From positions 930,001 through 994,000 of the forward strand of contig CADCXC010000044.1 in the NCBI GenBank assembly GCA_902806595.1: a stretch of 64,000 bases of DNA, given 5' to 3'. The first letter of the stretch is position 1. Each line of letters opens with the position of its first letter. Origin of the DNA: Pyrenopolyporus hunteri. Its lineage: Eukaryota; Ascomycota; Sordariomycetes; Xylariales; Hypoxylaceae. The notes beneath the pieces were generated by a model that was given only the letters and a program-made list of their open reading frames with translations, searched no databases and had not been told where the DNA came from. The translations under genes were made by a program, and so were the position numbers. This document shows positions 59,601-64,000 of this stretch, piece by piece.

Positions 59601-62600
59601 AATTTAAAAAAAATATTATATAATTACATTTAATAAATTCGACTTTTATATAAATTTTAAATTTTAATAATTTTATCGATAAAAAAAAATCGTTATTTAT
59701 TATATCGTTATAAAATAATACTAATAAAACGATTTCGTTAAAAATATTATCGATAAATTAAAAAATAAAATTCGAACGATAATTATTTAAATTTAAAAAA
59801 ATAATATATTAATAAAATATTAATTTATCGTAATATAAATAATAACTTATATTATAAATAAATTCTTTAATTATAAAATAAATAAAATATTTTATAAAAT
59901 ATAATACGATAAATTATTTAATTTAATTTATTTAATAATAATAAAAATCGATAATTATTATTTAAAAAACTTTAAAATTAATATATTTAAAAAATAAACC
60001 GTTAATTATAAAATATTTAATTATAAAAAAAATAACATATATAATTATAAAATATTATATTTAAAAAAAAATATCGTTATTAACATTAATAACGTAATAT
60101 TTAAAAAAAATTATTTATATATTTTTATTATAAATTTTTTAAAAAAAAAAAACGATAAAAATTTAAATTACTTTTATTATAACTAATATTTATAAAGCGA
60201 AAAATAATAAAAATTACCCGAAAATTATCTTATATATTATTAATAAAAAATACCTCGTAAAATACTTTACATCGATTAAATTTTAAATTAAAACTTATTA
60301 AATCTACGATAAAAAATAACATTTATTTATTCGATATATATTTTTTAACTTTTAATTAAAAATTATAAATTAAATTAAATATATTATAATTCAATCCTTT
60401 AATATATTAAAAAAACCCCTCGCATTTATTATTAATTAATTATTATAATTTTAAATTCGTATTAAATTAATATAACTTCGAAAATATTAATTAATAATTT
60501 TCCCGATTTTTAATTTTATTATCGTAACTTTAAATATATTTTTATTAATATTTAAAATATAAAAACTTAAAACGTACCGTTAAATTATATAAAATATTAA
60601 ATCGAAATAATAATTATTAATTATAAATATCGAATATAAATTTTTAATAAATAATCGGATATAAATTATATATAACTTACTTATAAAATAAAAACTACTT
60701 TTTAAAAAATAAATTTATAAAATTAAAAAAAAACTTAATAATAAAATTACCCGTTATAAAATAAAATAAATAATCCATAATTTTAAATAAATCGAAAAAT
60801 TAAATTATATCGATACATTCGTTTTAATAATTAAACTTATAAATTATAAAATTATATTCGTTATAATAACCGTTTTAAACCTTAAAATAAAATAAATAAA
60901 CATTATTATAACTTTTTTATACGAAAATATAAATAAAAATATTTACATTAAATAACCCTTCGAATTTAAAAACAATATAAATAAATATTATAAATTTAAT
61001 AAAACATTATATAATTTAAAATAAATCTTTCGAATATAATATTAAACATTTATTATATATTTAAATACCTTAAAATTTATAATATTCGATTTAAATATCG
61101 ATATATTCGTAAAAAATTACATATATATCGTTATTTACATTAATAACTTATTAATAATCGACCTTTTAAAAAAAAATAATTAAAATTAAAATTAAACTCG
61201 TCGAAAAATTTAAAATAATCGATTTAAAACTTTACTTATACTACTTAAAAATATCTATTAAACGAAATAAAACTAATAAAAAAATTACTTTAAATTAAAA
61301 AACTTACTTAAAAAAATCATTAAAAATTTAAAATAATAAAAATCGAACTTTAATAATATATTTATAAACGTCGTAAAAATCGTTAAACTATTTAATAACT
61401 TCGAAATATTAATATAAAACGTTAAATAATATATTAAAATAATTAATTATTTAATATACGTTATAATAAACATTAAATCGAATATTATATACGTTATATC
61501 GTATTTAAACTAATATATAAAAAATCCTATTTTAATATATATAAAAATTATTAAATAAATATTAAAATATTTAAAAAAAACTTTAAATTATAAATTTACT
61601 TACGAAAATAAATTTAAAAATTTTATAAAATAAATCGATATCGATTACGTCGAATATATATAAACTCGAAAATTAACTTTAAAATATATTTTTAATATCG
61701 AAAACGATATTATAAATTAATTTTTAAAATAATAATTTATAATATTTACGTTAATATACGAATTTAAATTTAAAAATATAATTAATATTATTAAAAAAAT
61801 CATTTAATTACGAAAATTATTAAAAAAATTAAATGTTTCGAAAAAATCCTTAATTATTATTATAATATAAAATAATAATTAAAAAATATTAATATTAACG
61901 AAAAACTTATAATTTTATATCTAAATAAAATATATCGAAATCGACGTTTTTTTCGCTTATAAAAAATAAATTAACGAAAATATTAAATTTAAATATACCT
62001 TTATTAAAAAATAAATAATTAACGAATTTATTAAATTATTTTTTAAAAACGCGTTTATTTATTTTAAAATAACTTTAAGTTTTTACTTATAAAATAAATA
62101 AAAAAAATTATAAAAAAAACCGTTTTTATAACCGAAAAAATATTTATAAAATACCTATAAAATATTTATAAAACAATTATAAAATATTTATAAAATATTT
62201 ATAAAATATTTATAAAACGTTTTATAAAACTTATAAATTATTTATAAAATATTTAAATATTTTTTATTAATATAAATAATTTAAAATATTAAATAATTTA
62301 TATATTTATTTATTATATTATTAATAAAATTCCTATAAATTATTATTCGTTAACTACGACTTAATATTTATTAAATTACTTTTATAATTAATATATTAAA
62401 ATTCCTTAAATTTTAAATTATAAAAATATATTACTTTCGAAATTTTTAATCATTATTTTTACTTAATTACTATAAAATATATATTAAATATCTTATAATA
62501 AAATATATATAATAAATACCCTTTATAAAAAAAATAATTAATTATAAAATTAATTTAAATATTATAATAAAAAAATTTTTAACTTTTTAAAATTTTAATC

Positions 62601-63413
62601 TAATTATTAATTAAAAAAATTTTTTTACTTTTAATTATTTAATTATTAAAATATAATTACTTATATTATTTATTTTATTTTATAAATTACCGTTTAATTT
62701 TAAAATTTAAAAAATCGAAATAACGGTTTTTTTAACATAATTTTAAAAATTTATAATTATTAATAATAATTTTTACGTATATCTATAAATTATATCCTTT
62801 TATAATAATTAAAATCGAATTAATTAAATCGAATATATATTAAATCCCTTAATAAAAAATCTATTTAATAACTTTAATAACTTAAATTTAAAATATTAAA
62901 AAAACATATTAATCGAATTATTTAATACGTTAAATAAACGATTAATAAAAAATAAATAAAAAAATAAAAAATAATATATTTTTATAATCGTTATTATTCG
63001 AAATATAAACTTTAAAAAATAAAAAAAACAAATATTAATTTAAAATTATAACTTTATAAAAAATATTTTTAATAAAAAAAAATAAAAAAAAATTTTATAA
63101 AATAAATAACGTATTTTCGTAAAATATTTACGTATTAAATAACATATAAAAAACGTCGAAATTTAATATAATATAAATAATTTTTATAATAAATAAAATT
63201 AATATTTAATATTATTTCTACGAAAAATTTAAAAATAAATTACGTTAAAAAATATAAAATATTAAAATATAAACGACTTACGATTTTAAAACTATATTAA
63301 ATTAAAACCTTAAAAATGTAAAATTATTTAAAAAAAACTAAAAAATTTAAAAATTATTATAAAAAAATATTACGAAATGTTAAAATTAATTATAAATATA
63401 ATTCGAATAAAAA

Positions 63414-63569
63414 TATTAAAATATAAAATGTTAAAATATAAAATAATTAAATAATTACGCTTTATATTTATAATATATATATAATATTTACATTTTATTT
63501 AATTTTTAACTGGTTTTTATTATTAAATATAACGAATTATACACTTATAACTTACGTTTATTTTCAATA
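63414..63569. repeat. Right LTR
   Basis: 156 bp. Its inner first 60 bp are transition-mutated versions of the left copy (TACTGGAATATAAGGTGC became TATTAAAATATAAAATGT), while its outer end (AACTGG, CACTTATAA, TTCAATA) keeps bases lost in the left copy. Confidence 0.85.
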
Positions 63570-63574
63570 ATTAC

Positions 63575-63876
63575 GGCACGTTACAAACCATTGAGATATA
63601 CGACCGTAATGTATAAACTAACTTAGACGGTTTACATAAAATCTGTTCTTGAAGTTAGTTTTGCCTCAGGGGTTAGGGGTAGAGAGTCACGTGATTGAGC
63701 TCACTCTTCGCTAGTTGAGTGTCTTTCAAGTGAACCCCTTACTTATTTTACTTGCGAGCTCTTCGATTCTTAATTAAGCAAGTATCAATATAATGATGGG
63801 ATATGCTTTTGCGAGGATACGCCTGCTTTTTCATCCTAATATATTTCACAGTTTCTCCCAGTTGTGGAAGTGTTAA
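63575..63876. promoter_or_regulatory. Upstream region of the zinc-finger gene
   Basis: About 300 bp of normal composition following the LTR element, including GTCACGTGA at 63687-63695. It continues the sequence that originally followed the rhodopsin-like gene, as ATTAC shows. Nothing else identified. Confidence 0.4.
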
Positions 63877-64000
63877 ATGTCGTGGAAGTGCGGAACATGC
63901 CAACGTGGATTCCTCACCGAGCAAGGCCGACAACAACATATAGATTCCCGAAGTCACTTACTTACAGAGCTTGAATGCCCTAAGTGCTCTTGGTTCTTCA
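63877..64000 (+). CDS. C2H2 zinc-finger protein, N-terminal fragment
   Basis: ATG at 63877 opens MSWKCGTCQRGFLTEQG and runs to the window end. It holds a C2H2 finger, C-x2-C-x12-H-x5-H, and the start of a second cysteine pair (ECPKCSWFF). Spacing with x5 between histidines is seen in some matrin-type and fungal C2H2 proteins. The gene is cut by the window edge, so its length and family cannot be stated. Confidence 0.6.
   Translation, partial: MSWKCGTCQRGFLTEQGRQQHIDSRSHLLTELECPKCSWFF

Larger units (their letters stand above)
56518..63569. mobile_element. LTR retrotransposon, RIP-destroyed, with 156-bp LTRs
   Basis: Direct LTRs of exactly 156 bp lie at 56518-56673 and 63414-63569. The 5-bp target duplication is ATTAC (56513-56517 and 63570-63574). 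Total length is 7,052 bp. The LTRs begin TACTGG (left copy) and end CAATA (right copy) and differ only by transitions, apart from one or two sites. No open frame survives inside. Orientation and superfamily are unresolved; a weak trace like an RNase H motif at about 61935 (EID then FAY, + strand) hints at Gypsy type. The left copy of the duplicated ATTAC starts on the last base of the rhodopsin-like gene's stop codon, so the element proper begins 5 bp after that stop. Confidence 0.85.

Noticed and set aside
56674..63413. Assigning the LTR element to Gypsy or Copia
   Set aside because: Only isolated residual traces of RT/RNase H-like motifs can be guessed; too mutated for a confident call.

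Overview
This window is filamentous ascomycete nuclear DNA. The genes have short introns (about 46-160 bp) with CTAAC/CTAAT branch sites, and the families are fungal: a C2H2 + Zn2Cys6 regulator, a Mup1-type permease, a Fre-type ferric reductase and a fungal rhodopsin-fold receptor. The extremely AT-rich blocks look mutated by repeat-induced point mutation (RIP). Intergenic CCTAGG/TACCTA palindromes suggest a Sordariomycete, which is an inference.

Layout. 1-16085: an AT block with no credible gene, holding a 10-bp minisatellite (3735-4047), a tandem array of about 23 bp (5308-6020), a large inverted repeat (12476-13255) and a dispersed/inverted repeat family. 16086-56513: a gene island of normal composition. 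In order it holds an NmrA/isoflavone-reductase-like protein (-), a C2H2+Zn2Cys6 transcription factor (+), eIF2A (-), a GNAT-like protein (-), a degraded FAD-monooxygenase pseudogene (+), a secreted DUF4360-like protein (+), an FAD monooxygenase (-), an SDR (-), an AYR1-like SDR (+), an intron-containing tRNA-Pro (-), a ferric reductase (+), an FMN 2-hydroxy-acid dehydrogenase with signal peptide (+), a basic protein of unknown function (-), a TauD-type dioxygenase (+), a methionine permease-like protein (+), a tyrosinase (-) and a rhodopsin-like membrane protein (+). 56518-63569: an LTR retroelement mutated beyond reading. 63877-64000: the start of a C2H2 zinc-finger gene.

The best supported story is at the right edge of the island. 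The rhodopsin-like gene is split by a 1,296-bp element with 216-bp terminal inverted repeats at a TA duplication. Taking out the element and one TA joins the two coding parts in frame. The LTR element sits one base past that gene's stop codon (its target copy starts on the last base of the stop), with 5-bp ATTAC target duplications and two 156-bp LTRs.

The AT blocks have an unusual residue: surviving C and G are almost all in CpG, and some stretches are depleted of C or G on one strand only. This differs from the usual CpA preference of RIP.

Functionally the island is rich in redox enzymes (two FAD monooxygenases, one dead; two SDRs; an NmrA reductase; an FMN dehydrogenase; tyrosinase; a 2OG dioxygenase; ferric reductase) with one specific regulator, a permease and a receptor-like protein. 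It has no PKS, NRPS or terpene synthase, so a biosynthetic cluster is not supported. Exon structures were worked out by hand from reading frames, splice signals and family motifs.
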